Of a DNA stretch of 64,000 nt, positions 9,131-17,654 are shown in pieces. Positions within the stretch are counted from its first letter, which is position 1; every line of letters begins with the position of its first letter. The stretch covers positions 129,625-193,624 of the forward strand of contig CAJUSK010000012.1 in NCBI GenBank assembly GCA_910589075.1, written 5' to 3'. The translations under genes and the position numbers were made by a program. A model generated the notes under the pieces. The model was not told where the DNA came from. It saw nothing but the letters and a program-made list of their open reading frames with translations, and did no database searches. Source of the DNA: an uncultured Lachnospiraceae bacterium (GTDB lineage: Bacteria > Bacillota > Clostridia > Lachnospirales > Lachnospiraceae).

Positions 9131-10429
9131 TCACCCCTCTGCTTTTTTTCCTGCCAGATAATCAATAAACTGCTGCGCACAACGCCCTGAACGGCCGCCG
9201 TGGGCCAGTTCCCACTGATTCGCCTGCGCCAGAAGCGCATCCTCCGGTATGGGAAGCGCACTCCTGGCCGCCAGTGTCCTGACGATGTTCTGAAATTCTT
9301 TTTTGTCCGGCGAACCGAAATAAATGGTTACGCCAAACCGGGAAGCCAGCGACAGCTTCTCCTGCACGGTATCATTGGTATGCAGGTCATCATCCCGGTC
9401 CGCCTTATCGCCAAACCGCTCCCGCACCAGATGCCGTCTGTTGGACGTGGCATAAATCAGCACATTATCCGGCCTTTTCTCCAGTCCGCCTTCGATGACC
9501 GCCTTTAAATATTTGTATTCGATTTCGAACTCTTCAAAGCTCAGATCATCCATATAAATAATGAACTTATAATTCCGGTTTTTAATCTGTGCAATGATGT
9601 CGTTCAGATCACGGAACTGATGCTTATATACTTCGATAATGCGCAGTCCTCTGTGATAGTACTCATTGGCAATCGCCTTGATGCTGGAGGATTTCCCGGT
9701 GCCTGCATCTCCGAACAACAGACAGTTGTTGGCCTTTCTGCCTTCCACAAATGCCTCCGTATTGTCAATCAGCTTTTTCTTGGGTATATCATACCCCACC
9801 AGATCGTCCAGCTTCACATGGGCAATGTTCAAAATCGGCACAATTTCCATCACTTCCCCGTCATGTTCAATGCGGAACGCCTTGTGCAGCCCAAATCTGC
9901 CCACGCCGTATTCCCTGTAAAATTCCGTCGTTATATCTTTCATTTCCGCCGCTGTGGCCGCCCCGGCAAGTTTGACAGCCAGTTCACAGATACGGTCCCG
10001 GATACGGCTGTTGTACACTCTGCCCCGCCGCTCTCCCACGTGCCAGTCAAACAGAAGCGCAACCCGCTGCGCTCCCAGCCAATATATCATACCGGAAAAA
10101 TCATAATCATAAAATTCCTTTATAATTTCAAAGTCATGGAGGGCCGCTTCATTGATGGTCCCTGCCACGCTTCCCACCACTTCACATGCCATGCTGTAGC
10201 TGTTCTCACTGTTGGCCAGCAGATCGGACAGATAGCAGTGCCAGAGATTACCGTAAAAACCGTGGGTGCCGGCCAACTCCAGCAGCCGGTGCATACAGTC
10301 ATACAACAGCGCGGCCGGATCCCGGTCCACAGCATCCCCTTCCTGATAATGGGCCGTCAGCCATGCCATATCCTGCAATATATCTTCTTTTGCAAAATCC
10401 CTGTACAATATCAGTTCCTGTTCTCTCAT
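9131..10429 (-). CDS. DUF815 AAA-type ATPase
   Basis: About 432 residues. The Walker A motif is LLFGDAGTGKSSSIKA and Walker B is FIIYMDDLSFEEFE, followed by the sensor-like LIYATSNRRHLVRERFGD; these identify the DUF815 family of AAA+ ATPases. The N-terminal 200 residues form the family's usual helical part. Molecular role is unknown. Its start is placed at ATG 10429, where GAGGAACAGGGA gives an eight-base spacing; an upstream ATG at 10459 lies inside a repeat element and has no site. Tight spacing to ppx suggests an operon with polyphosphate metabolism. Confidence 0.85.
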   Translation of the reverse strand: MREQELILYRDFAKEDILQDMAWLTAHYQEGDAVDRDPAALLYDCMHRLLELAGTHGFYGNLWHCYLSDLLANSENSYSMACEVVGSVAGTINEAALHDFEIIKEFYDYDFSGMIYWLGAQRVALLFDWHVGERRGRVYNSRIRDRICELAVKLAGAATAAEMKDITTEFYREYGVGRFGLHKAFRIEHDGEVMEIVPILNIAHVKLDDLVGYDIPKKKLIDNTEAFVEGRKANNCLLFGDAGTGKSSSIKAIANEYYHRGLRIIEVYKHQFRDLNDIIAQIKNRNYKFIIYMDDLSFEEFEIEYKYLKAVIEGGLEKRPDNVLIYATSNRRHLVRERFGDKADRDDDLHTNDTVQEKLSLASRFGVTIYFGSPDKKEFQNIVRTLAARSALPIPEDALLAQANQWELAHGGRSGRCAQQFIDYLAGKKAEG

Positions 10430-10460
10430 TCCCTGTTCCTCTTCCGGTTCTGTTTTCATA

Positions 10461-10505
10461 ACAACAAAAAAGCATACTTTGCCAATGTTCCATTGCCATG
10501 GATAC
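10461..10505. repeat. Degenerate copy of dispersed hairpin repeat
   Basis: On the minus strand this reads ATGGCAATGGAACATTGGCA then AAGTATGCTTTTTTGTTGTT. It aligns with the units at 19.0 and 21.4 kb (ATGACAACAGAAAGTTCGCA...TGCTTTCTATTGTTGTT). It fills the short gap between pheA and the DUF815 gene. Confidence 0.5.
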
Positions 10506-10517
10506 TGTCTGCCTGTC

Positions 10518-11654
10518 TCAGCGGCCTGTCACATAATTGCCCAGAATCCTCATATTCCGTGCCTCTTCCCGCAGCCCCCGCAGAGCGTTTTTCACCGCAC
10601 TGTCCGCCAGATTGCCTTCAAAATCAATAAAAAACCGATATTCCCAGCTTCTGTCCTCGATGGGACGGCTTTCGATTTTTGTCATATTCAGATTGTTGTA
10701 GATAAAATGAGACAACATGTGATACAGGGAACCGCTTTTATGCGGCAGTTCAAAACAAATGCTGACCTTATTGGCATCTTTTTCAAAAATCTTCTGATTA
10801 GACACAACGATAAACCGGGTGGAATTGTCCTCTTCCTGATTGACGCCCTGCCTCAGCACCGTAAGCCCATAAATCTCTCCCGCATGCCGGGAAGCAATGG
10901 CCCCCTGGCTCCTGACACCGTCCTGCGCCACCTTCCTTGCCGCAAACGCGTTATTGGGCATACTGATCTGCTCCCAGTCCTTCCCTGCCAGATACCCCGC
11001 GCTCTGCATCAGCGACTGGGGATGGGAATATACGGTGCGTATCTCCTCTTCCCGGCTGCCGGGCACACCCAGCAGGCAGTGCTCAATGCGGATAATCTGT
11101 TCCCCCACAATATAATGTTCAAACTCCACCAACAGGTCATAGATTTCACTCACCACGCCGGCCGTGGAATTCTCAATGGGAAGTACGGCAAAATCCGCAC
11201 TGCCTTCATCAATGGCGCCCATGGCCTCCCGGAACGTGTCCACATGAAAGCTGTGAATCCCTTCGCCAAAATACGTTTCCATCGCTGCCTGGGAATATGC
11301 GCCTTCCGCTCCCTGGAAAACCACTCTGGCCGTTGACGCCTCCAGGTGTTCCACGCCGATAAACGGCAGCTTTCCCATACTTCCATGCTCCGCCAGCAAC
11401 TGATACTGGAGTTTGCGGCTCATGGACATAATCTGCTCGAACAGCTCTTCGACGCCATGGCTGTTAAAGGCATTGTGGGTCAGGGCCTTCACGGCCCTCA
11501 GCTTTTCTTCCTCTCTGGCTCTGTCAAATACTTTTTTGCCTGTATGTATCTTATATCCTGCCACCTGACGTGAAATTTCCATACGCTTTTCATACAGTTC
11601 CACAATCTGTCTGTCTATTTCATCAATTCCCTGCCTGAGTTCACCTAAATCCAT
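10518..11654 (-). CDS. pheA: Bifunctional chorismate mutase / prephenate dehydratase
   Basis: The 378-residue protein joins an AroQ-type chorismate mutase (about 1-90: LRQGIDEIDRQIVELYEKRM) to a prephenate dehydratase (FQGAEGAYSQAAMETYFGEG, PIENSTAGVVSEIYDLL, STRFIVV) and an ACT domain with the ESRP motif (KIESRPIEDRSWEYRF) that binds Phe. It converts chorismate to phenylpyruvate and is probably feedback-inhibited by Phe. The start is preceded by AGGATTATGAGCAG. The 5' region holds a GCAGCAG/CTGCTGC hairpin at 11685-11701, but I see no T-box. Confidence 0.95.
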   Translation of the reverse strand: MDLGELRQGIDEIDRQIVELYEKRMEISRQVAGYKIHTGKKVFDRAREEEKLRAVKALTHNAFNSHGVEELFEQIMSMSRKLQYQLLAEHGSMGKLPFIGVEHLEASTARVVFQGAEGAYSQAAMETYFGEGIHSFHVDTFREAMGAIDEGSADFAVLPIENSTAGVVSEIYDLLVEFEHYIVGEQIIRIEHCLLGVPGSREEEIRTVYSHPQSLMQSAGYLAGKDWEQISMPNNAFAARKVAQDGVRSQGAIASRHAGEIYGLTVLRQGVNQEEDNSTRFIVVSNQKIFEKDANKVSICFELPHKSGSLYHMLSHFIYNNLNMTKIESRPIEDRSWEYRFFIDFEGNLADSAVKNALRGLREEARNMRILGNYVTGR

Positions 11655-11967
11655 CTGCTCATAATCCTTTCTGCGCCGCGGGCAGCAGTGGCTGCTGCTG
11701 TGCCTGTTGTCTATGTAGATCTCTGTATCAGAAGTAGATTTTCATCTTCTATATCTTATAACAATTCCATGACTCGTGCAAGCAGTATGGGTGGGAAAAT
11801 GGTGACAATCCTGTGGAAGGATGCCTTCTGCAAAAGCCAGAAGGCAGACGATGCGTTCCCTGCGAAAAATCACTGAAAATCCCCACTCAGCCACTTTACG
11901 AAACCGATAATCGTGGTATACTCTTAATAGACATTGACAGTCAGTCACCAATGTTAGGAGGTCTATT
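11655..11967. other. Divergent intergenic region between pheA and DUF5050 gene
   Basis: No gene is visible. It has a hairpin in the pheA leader (GCAGCAG-TGG-CTGCTGC), a second hairpin GCCTTCTG...CAGAAGGC at about 11822-11845, a weak minus-strand promoter candidate (TTGCAC, 17 bases, TAAGAT) and the plus-strand promoter listed separately. Confidence 0.45.
11895..11922 (+). promoter_or_regulatory. Extended -10 promoter for the DUF5050 gene
   Basis: TTTACG at 11895-11900, a 16-base spacer, then TATACT at 11917-11922 preceded by TG at 11914-11915. TTAGGAGGTC before the ATG at 11968 is the ribosome binding site. Confidence 0.6.
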
Positions 11968-13011
11968 ATGAAACTACTCAAAAACATCCTGCTCATAACA
12001 ATCCCCGTCGTACTGTTTGCCGCTCTGTTCACCTGGTCCTACGTTTCCAAAAAAGTACCGGAAAACCCGGCTGGCACGGTGGGCAATACCGCAGGAAATC
12101 TAAACAATGGAGGACTTTTCTGTGAAGACGACGGAAAAGTTTATTTCGCCAACGCCTATGATAACTATGCCCTGTATGTCATGAATCCGGACGAAACGGA
12201 TGTGAAGAAACTGTCCAACGCACAGGTCAGTTCCCTGAATGCGGCAGGCAATTTCCTGTATTATTATCAGTCTTCCTCTTCCGCTTCCGATCATTTTTCT
12301 TCCATGTTCCGGACCAACGGCGTATATCGCTCCAAAAAGAACGGGAAATCCTCTGTCTGCCTCAAGCGCGTGCCGTCTCCTTCCCTGTCTCTGTGGGACA
12401 ATACCATTTTCTACCAGTCCTACAGTACGAAAACCGGCACTTCTCTCTGCCGCATTGATATAGACAAGGACAATTATGAAGAAATACAAAATTATGTCAT
12501 CAACCCCGCCAGCATACAGGATCATAAAATCTACTTTGGCGGCACAGGTAAGGACCATTATCTGTACACCCTGGATACAGACACCAATTCCATCGCCGCC
12601 ATTTTTATGGGCGACGTATATAACCCCATCGTCCAGGGCGAATACGTCTATTATATGGACATTTCCTCGGATTACAGACTCTGCCGCTATTCTCTCTATT
12701 CGCAGACTGTGGAGATCCTCACCGAAGACCGGCTGGATTTCTTCAATGTAACCGGAGATTACATCTATTACCAGAAAAGCGATGCAAAGGAACCGGCTTT
12801 AAAACGGATTTACACAGACGGTACGGGAGAAGAAGTCGTTGCCCCCGGCGTCTATGAAAATATCAACTCCACTTCCCAGTATGTCTATTTCAATGCCTAT
12901 GACACACCGTCGCCTGTATTCCATACCCCCCTGTACGGCCCTGTGCAGGTAGAAACATTTTCGGCGGCAGCCACGGCCTTGGCACAATCGGACAGCGCTT
13001 CCAAACAATAG
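11968..13011 (+). CDS. DUF5050 beta-propeller-like protein, membrane anchored
   Basis: A 347-residue protein with an N-terminal hydrophobic segment (LLITIPVVLFAALFTWSYV, about 8-26) that would anchor it outside the membrane. The rest consists of repeats of about 45 residues with the pattern YFAN..DNYALYVMNPDG-like, IYFGGTGKDHYLYTLD and VYYMDISSDYRLCRYSL. This is the DUF5050/TolB-like propeller pattern of clostridial surface proteins. Function is unknown. It is a single gene with its own promoter and a convergent terminator after it. Confidence 0.8.
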   Translation: MKLLKNILLITIPVVLFAALFTWSYVSKKVPENPAGTVGNTAGNLNNGGLFCEDDGKVYFANAYDNYALYVMNPDETDVKKLSNAQVSSLNAAGNFLYYYQSSSSASDHFSSMFRTNGVYRSKKNGKSSVCLKRVPSPSLSLWDNTIFYQSYSTKTGTSLCRIDIDKDNYEEIQNYVINPASIQDHKIYFGGTGKDHYLYTLDTDTNSIAAIFMGDVYNPIVQGEYVYYMDISSDYRLCRYSLYSQTVEILTEDRLDFFNVTGDYIYYQKSDAKEPALKRIYTDGTGEEVVAPGVYENINSTSQYVYFNAYDTPSPVFHTPLYGPVQVETFSAAATALAQSDSASKQ

Positions 13012-13039
13012 CCAAATACAAACATACATACAAACAACA

Positions 13040-13071
13040 GGCGACATGGCTCAGGTAAGCGTCATGTCGCC
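13040..13071. terminator. Bidirectional hairpin between convergent genes
   Basis: A nine-base perfect stem, GGCGACATG at 13040-13048 paired with CATGTCGCC at 13063-13071, lies between the DUF5050 gene and folBK. T-rich sequence follows on either side, though without a long run. Confidence 0.6.
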
Positions 13072-13077
13072 CGTTTC

Positions 13078-13968
13078 TCATCTTTCATCTGCTTTTGCAG
13101 GCTGCTTTGCCCTGGTTTGCAGTTCTTCCAGAAGTACTGTGACAGATTTTCCATAGAGAGGATGTATCCAGTCCGGTACAATCTGTGCCAACGGTGTCAG
13201 TACAAAATCCCGGTTGCACATATCCGGATGAGGCACTGTCAGCTTCCCCGTCCGGATGATCTCGTCCCCGTAAAATATCAGATCCAGATCCAGTGTCCTC
13301 GGTCCCCAGTGCACGATACGTTCCCGTCCGGCTTCCGTTTCCAGACGGTTTAAAAATTCCAGAAGTTCTTCCGGCTCATATAAGGTTTCTATCAGAAGTG
13401 CCCCATTTACAAAATCATCCTGCTCCACTCCGCCGTAAGGCTTTGTTACAATCCGATCCGCACGGCGCACAATACGGCAATTCATATCATCTGCTATTTT
13501 ATGAACGGCTGTTTCTATATACTGCTCCTTATCGCCCATATTCGAGCCGCAGGCAACCACTGCCCGGCGCCAGCCCCTGGTCACAGTCACGGAAACCGAT
13601 GCAAACGGCAGTGGAATCGGCGCGGAAGGCTTGCGGATTTCCAATGTAAGCCCCTGGACTCCCGGAAACTCCAACAGCAGCTTCCGGGCCAGATTTTCAC
13701 AGGCCGCCTCCAAAAGTCTGTATGTATGGTCCGTGAGAAAACGGTGGATCACCTGGCAGACTGCCCCGTAATCCGTGGACAGGGACAAATCGTCACTTTT
13801 CCCTGCCCTGCGGCAGTCTGTATACAGTGTGGCATTTACAAAAAATTTCTGTCCCAGGCTCGTTTCTTCCGGAAATACCCCGTGACGGGCATACACTTCC
13901 AAACCCTCTATACGGATTTCATCTCTGTCTCCGCAGGAAAACCCATACCGGTTTTTATCTTCCCGCAT
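13078..13968 (-). CDS. folBK: Fused dihydroneopterin aldolase and HPPK
   Basis: This 296-residue protein is a fusion. The N-terminal part (about 15-130) is FolB: IRIEGLEVYARHGVFPEE, RLLEAACENLA and IRKPSAPIP. The C-terminal part (about 135-290) is FolK: VVACGSNMGDKEQYIE, FVNGALLIET, WGPRTLDLDLIFYGD and VPHPDMCNRDFVLTPL. It makes 6-hydroxymethyl-dihydropterin and pyrophosphorylates it. It overlaps folP by 14 bases and is last in the folate operon. FolB-FolK fusions are known in Firmicutes. Confidence 0.95.
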   Translation of the reverse strand: MREDKNRYGFSCGDRDEIRIEGLEVYARHGVFPEETSLGQKFFVNATLYTDCRRAGKSDDLSLSTDYGAVCQVIHRFLTDHTYRLLEAACENLARKLLLEFPGVQGLTLEIRKPSAPIPLPFASVSVTVTRGWRRAVVACGSNMGDKEQYIETAVHKIADDMNCRIVRRADRIVTKPYGGVEQDDFVNGALLIETLYEPEELLEFLNRLETEAGRERIVHWGPRTLDLDLIFYGDEIIRTGKLTVPHPDMCNRDFVLTPLAQIVPDWIHPLYGKSVTVLLEELQTRAKQPAKADER

Positions 13969-14770
13969 GCAGAATTGCCTCCGTCATCCTGATGGCACGC
14001 ACATTTTCCTTCACATCATGTACACGGATAAAGGCACAGCCTTTCATCACACCGATCACGGAAGTCGCTATCGTCCCTTCTACCCGGTCGGTAACCGGCA
14101 GATCCAGGGTATTGCCGATCACGGATTTTCTGGAAGCCCCCATCAGCACCGGATAGCCAAACATATGCAGCTCTTCCAGGCCATTAATAGCCGCCAGACT
14201 CTGCTCACGGGTTTTGCCGAATCCAATACCGGGATCCAGGATAATCCTGTCATTGGCAATTCCCGCCTTCTCTGCCAGATGAATGCTCTTTCCCATATCA
14301 TCCGTTATTTCAGCCATAAAATCTTTGTAAACCGCTTCTTTTCTGTTGTGTACCAGGCAGCAGGCAACACCGGCCTGTGCAATCACCCCTGCCATCTCCG
14401 GGTCAAATTTCAGTCCCCATATATCGTTGATCATATCTGCACCTGCCGCAATGCCTGCCCTGGCGGTCTGGCTGTGGTAGGTGTCCAAAGAAACCGGTAT
14501 ATCAAATCTGGCTTTAATTTTTTCGATTATCGGAACCACCCGTTCAATTTCTTCCTCTGTTTCCAGGGAATAATCCGAACCGGGTTTTGTGGATTCGCCG
14601 CCCACGTCAATCAAGTCCGCACCTGCCGCAATCATTTCTTCCACATGACGCAGTGCCTTATCCGGATCATTGAACTGCCCGCCATCCGAGAAAGAATCCG
14701 GGGTCACATTTAAAATGCCCATAACATACACAGAATCCGATACCTGAAATTCACGATTGCCAATTTTCAT
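13955..14770 (-). CDS. folP: Dihydropteroate synthase
   Basis: A 271-residue TIM-barrel enzyme with VMGILNVTPDSFSDGG (pterin/diphosphate loop), DVGGESTKPGSD, DTYHSQTARAGIAAGADMIND and the closing VHDVKENVRAIRM. It joins 6-hydroxymethyl-dihydropterin pyrophosphate to p-aminobenzoate and is the sulfonamide target. The sulfonamide-relevant loop STKPG looks wild type. GAGAGGA precedes the ATG. It lies 36 bases after the HD gene in the operon. Confidence 0.96.
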   Translation of the reverse strand: MKIGNREFQVSDSVYVMGILNVTPDSFSDGGQFNDPDKALRHVEEMIAAGADLIDVGGESTKPGSDYSLETEEEIERVVPIIEKIKARFDIPVSLDTYHSQTARAGIAAGADMINDIWGLKFDPEMAGVIAQAGVACCLVHNRKEAVYKDFMAEITDDMGKSIHLAEKAGIANDRIILDPGIGFGKTREQSLAAINGLEELHMFGYPVLMGASRKSVIGNTLDLPVTDRVEGTIATSVIGVMKGCAFIRVHDVKENVRAIRMTEAILHAGR

Positions 14771-14806
14771 CCTATTTTCCTCTCTTTCTTAATTACAGCT
14801 TACCCC

Positions 14807-15289
14807 CTAATACCGAAGCCGCATATTTTTTTTATTGTTTTTCCAGTTGCATGCCGACTCAGCCGGGCAGATATAGCATCCCCGGCTCAGCTTATCCGCC
14901 TGATACAGAATGCCCCGCAGGCTTTTCTCTTTTCGGATACCGGCATTCCTGTGATTTTTGATGGCATCCACAATCTGTTCCGCCTCCTTCTCATCAAACC
15001 CACAGTCCTTTAAGATACCCGGCGCCAGTGCCGCGCTTGCCTTCTCATGGGGTATCCCTTCCTCATATTGTCTGTACCGTCCAATGTCATGAAGCAGCGC
15101 CGCCCCATAGATCAGTTCCCTCTTCTGCCTGACTTTCTTTTTCAGATTGAGAATATACGCAATCCTGGCTACGGAAAGAAAATGCTCCACATCATGCCTG
15201 CAAAATATCCTGTCTTTTTCACATTCCCTGTTTTTTTCAATGCATGCCCGAAAAACGGCATGTTTTAAAATCTTGTCAACCCTTTTCAT
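14807..15289 (-). CDS. HD-domain phosphohydrolase inside the folate operon
   Basis: About 160 residues. The HD metal site is visible: CRHDVEHFLSVA, ALLHDIGRYRQYE, GIPHEKA and YQADKLSRGC. A short Cys-containing C-terminal motif (CYICPAESACNW) recurs in this clostridial family. It lies between folE and folP, translationally coupled to folE: a GTG at 15298 overlaps the folE stop (GTGA), while the ATG at 15289 has the better AGGTG spacing, so the ATG was chosen. The position makes it a candidate for removing phosphates from dihydroneopterin triphosphate, the step between FolE and FolB. That role is inferred from context only. Confidence 0.8.
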   Translation of the reverse strand: MKRVDKILKHAVFRACIEKNRECEKDRIFCRHDVEHFLSVARIAYILNLKKKVRQKRELIYGAALLHDIGRYRQYEEGIPHEKASAALAPGILKDCGFDEKEAEQIVDAIKNHRNAGIRKEKSLRGILYQADKLSRGCYICPAESACNWKNNKKNMRLRY

Positions 15290-15294
15290 TTCGT

Positions 15295-15852
15295 TCACCT
15301 GGCAAGACAGGACCAGAACCGGCTTTGCAGTTCCTGTTTCTCTTCAAAAATGCCCCGCACGGCAACTGTCATGGTCTGACTGCCCGGTTTTTTCACACCA
15401 CGCATCGTCATACACATATGCTCTGCCTCCACCATTACCATCACCCCCTGTGGTTTCAGTTCTTCCATAATGGCGTCTGCCACCTGTGCTGTCAGCCGCT
15501 CCTGTATCTGCAGACGCCCGGCAAAGACTTCCACTGTCCTTGCCAGTTTACTCAGCCCCACTACATAGCCGTCCGGTATGTATGCGATATGGACCTTCCC
15601 GAAAAAAGGCATCAGATGATGTTCACACATAGAATAAAATACAATCTCCTTTTCCAGTACCATTTCATTGCTCTCCACGGAAAACTTCCTGGAAAGATGG
15701 GCTCCTGCCTCCTCTGACATGCCATGCATGATTTCTCCATACATGCGCGCAATCCGCGCAGGTGTATCCCGCAGCCCTTCCCTGGAGGTATCTTCTCCGA
15801 TCCCTTCCAGCAAAAGCCGTATTGCCTCTTCAACTTTCCCCTGATCTACCAT
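15295..15852 (-). CDS. folE: GTP cyclohydrolase I
   Basis: A 185-residue FolE of the Zn type. The metal and active-site residues lie in [20 protein letters not shown] and in [16 protein letters not shown]. It converts GTP to dihydroneopterin triphosphate, the first folate step. The ATG at 15852 ([10 protein letters not shown]) is chosen because it matches family length; a longer frame upstream runs inside folC. The gene overlaps the 3' end of folC by 23 bases, so it is probably translated by coupling. Confidence 0.95.
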   Translation of the reverse strand: MVDQGKVEEAIRLLLEGIGEDTSREGLRDTPARIARMYGEIMHGMSEEAGAHLSRKFSVESNEMVLEKEIVFYSMCEHHLMPFFGKVHIAYIPDGYVVGLSKLARTVEVFAGRLQIQERLTAQVADAIMEELKPQGVMVMVEAEHMCMTMRGVKKPGSQTMTVAVRGIFEEKQELQSRFWSCLAR

Positions 15853-17173
15853 GTGCGTCTCTCCTGATCTTGTCTCTGTTTGCCACAATCCCCGCCAGTT
15901 TCCCCAGACAGGCCAGCGAACCGAAGGCCAGTATCACACTGTCCCGGTCTGCCAGAAGATAACTCATCTCCACCGCCTCCTGCAGACTGTCCGCTGCCGT
16001 TACATTGGGATTGTATTCCTTGACAACGCCGGCCAGCTCATATGCGGGCAGCGCCCGCCCGTTTCCCGGCGCAGCCACGGTAATCACCTGCTCCGCCAAC
16101 GGCGCCGTCAATGCAGCAATTTTCTCATATTCTTTATCTTTCATTATCCCCATTATAGTAATTATCTTTTTATTTGTAAAATAAAATCTGACAGATTCTT
16201 TTAATTTTTGTGCGGCATCCACATTGTGGGCCCCATCAATGATAAAATAGGGGCGTTTTGCAAGGACGGTAAACCGCCCCGGCCACCTGGTTTCCAACAG
16301 CCCTTTCCTGAGCATCTTTTCCGATACCGGGAATCCGCAGTCCCGCAGTGTCTCTATGGTTTTTACCGCCACCACCGCGTTTTCCGTCTGGAACCTGCCG
16401 GGCAGGGATATCACCAAATCATCCAGATCCCCATAGGAAAAACGCTGTCGTTCGATGCCATAGCGGATTTTCCGGGCTGAGGATACATCCGCAATCCGCA
16501 GTGTCGCCCCCTGCTCCTCACAGATCCGCTCCACGGTATCCATCACAGGCGGCGCCTGCTTCATACAAATTACATAACAGTTGTTTTTTATAATTCCCGC
16601 TTTCTGCACGGCGATTTCTTCCAATGTATTTCCCAGCATCCCCATATGATCCATACTGATGGAAGTCAGGACCGCGGCCACGGTGGTGCCGACGATATTG
16701 GTGGCATCTGTAAGCCCGCCCATCCCGGCCTCCAGCACGGCAATCTCGCACTGCTTTTCCCTGAAATACCAGAAGGCAAGAGCGGTTTCCACCTCAAAGG
16801 GCGTAGGATAAGGATACCCCTGCGCTTCCAGTTCTTCCGCCGCCTGACGTACCGCTTCCATGCCCGCCGCATAATCTGCCCTGGAAATAGGCCTGCCATT
16901 CACCTGTATCTGTTCCAGCCTGGAAAAAACCGCCGGGGAACTGTACCGGCCCGTCCGGTATCCGGCATATTTCAAAACCGTGGACAGAAAGCCCAGCACA
17001 GACCCTTTGCCATTCGTACCCGCAATATGAACAAACTGCACATCATCCTGTGGATTCCCCATGCGCTCTGCCAGACGCCGCATGGAATCCAGCCCCAGTA
17101 CGATTCCCCGCCCTTTCACCTGTTCCATATAGTCCAGTGCCTGTTCATATTTTTCGATTGTCTCTTTCCACAT
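15830..17173 (-). CDS. folC: Folylpolyglutamate / dihydrofolate synthase
   Basis: A 447-residue Mur-ligase-type protein with the P-loop [31 protein letters not shown], the Mg-binding [11 protein letters not shown] and [12 protein letters not shown]. It glutamylates dihydropteroate and folates. Start at ATG 17173 has an AGAGGAGCCCTT site; the open frame upstream of it is not conserved-looking. It is the first gene of the minus-strand folate operon folC-folE-HD-folP-folBK, and only 73 bases separate it from the divergent CmpB-like gene, so the promoter must lie there. No tetrahydrofolate riboswitch fits in that gap. Confidence 0.94.
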   Translation of the reverse strand: MWKETIEKYEQALDYMEQVKGRGIVLGLDSMRRLAERMGNPQDDVQFVHIAGTNGKGSVLGFLSTVLKYAGYRTGRYSSPAVFSRLEQIQVNGRPISRADYAAGMEAVRQAAEELEAQGYPYPTPFEVETALAFWYFREKQCEIAVLEAGMGGLTDATNIVGTTVAAVLTSISMDHMGMLGNTLEEIAVQKAGIIKNNCYVICMKQAPPVMDTVERICEEQGATLRIADVSSARKIRYGIERQRFSYGDLDDLVISLPGRFQTENAVVAVKTIETLRDCGFPVSEKMLRKGLLETRWPGRFTVLAKRPYFIIDGAHNVDAAQKLKESVRFYFTNKKIITIMGIMKDKEYEKIAALTAPLAEQVITVAAPGNGRALPAYELAGVVKEYNPNVTAADSLQEAVEMSYLLADRDSVILAFGSLACLGKLAGIVANRDKIRRDAHGRSGES

Positions 17174-17246
17174 AAGGGCTCCTCTTTCAATGACTGTTTT
17201 TTTATGACAGCGGAATATCTTTCCATAATCGGGAAATACTGTTCCT

Positions 17247-17654
17247 ATGAAAAACTTTATCAAAATGTTTCTGCGCTGCGGTATTCTGGGATGGTGTCTG
17301 GAAATATCGTTTACCGCCCTGCAATCCTTCCGCAGACGTGAAAAGACAGGTATGGGAAATACTTCTGTCTTTATGTTCTTTATCTATGGTATGGCTGTAT
17401 TCCTGAAACCGGTCTATGTCCTGACCAGACAGTTTCCTGTATACATCCGCGGCCTTGTATATATGGTCTGCATTTTTATCGCAGAATTCACCACCGGAAC
17501 CCTGCTGGCAAAAAAAGACCTGTGTCCATGGAACTATGAACACTCCCGCTACCATATCAGGAAACGGATCCGGCTGGATTATGCGCCGCTATGGTTCCTG
17601 ACCGGCCTGCTCTTCGAACAGCTGGCGCTGAATGATTCTCAAAAATGCCCCTGA
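17247..17654 (+). CDS. CmpB-like putative permease (PF06541 type), short
   Basis: A 135-residue membrane protein. MFLRCGILGWCLEISFTAL at the N-terminus, VFMFFIYGMAVFLKPVYVL and IAEFTTGTLLAKKDLCPWNY are the hallmark blocks of the family annotated as putative ABC transporter permease (CmpB, DUF1113). About four membrane segments are expected. No ATPase partner is adjacent. The ribosome site is weak. Its 3' end overlaps the convergent MATE gene by 16 bases. A larger relative lies at 52.4-53.3 kb. Confidence 0.75.
   Translation: MKNFIKMFLRCGILGWCLEISFTALQSFRRREKTGMGNTSVFMFFIYGMAVFLKPVYVLTRQFPVYIRGLVYMVCIFIAEFTTGTLLAKKDLCPWNYEHSRYHIRKRIRLDYAPLWFLTGLLFEQLALNDSQKCP

Noticed and set aside
9620..10630. 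336-residue plus-strand open frame opposite the DUF815 gene
   Set aside because: Antisense shadow of a conserved AAA+ protein; no ribosome site or domain.
10940..11655. T-box before pheA
   Set aside because: No GTGGTACCGCG-type sequence or S-turn motif upstream of 11654; only simple hairpins are present.
17174..17246. Possible tetrahydrofolate riboswitch before folC
   Set aside because: The gap is only 73 bases and holds none of the conserved riboswitch pairing.
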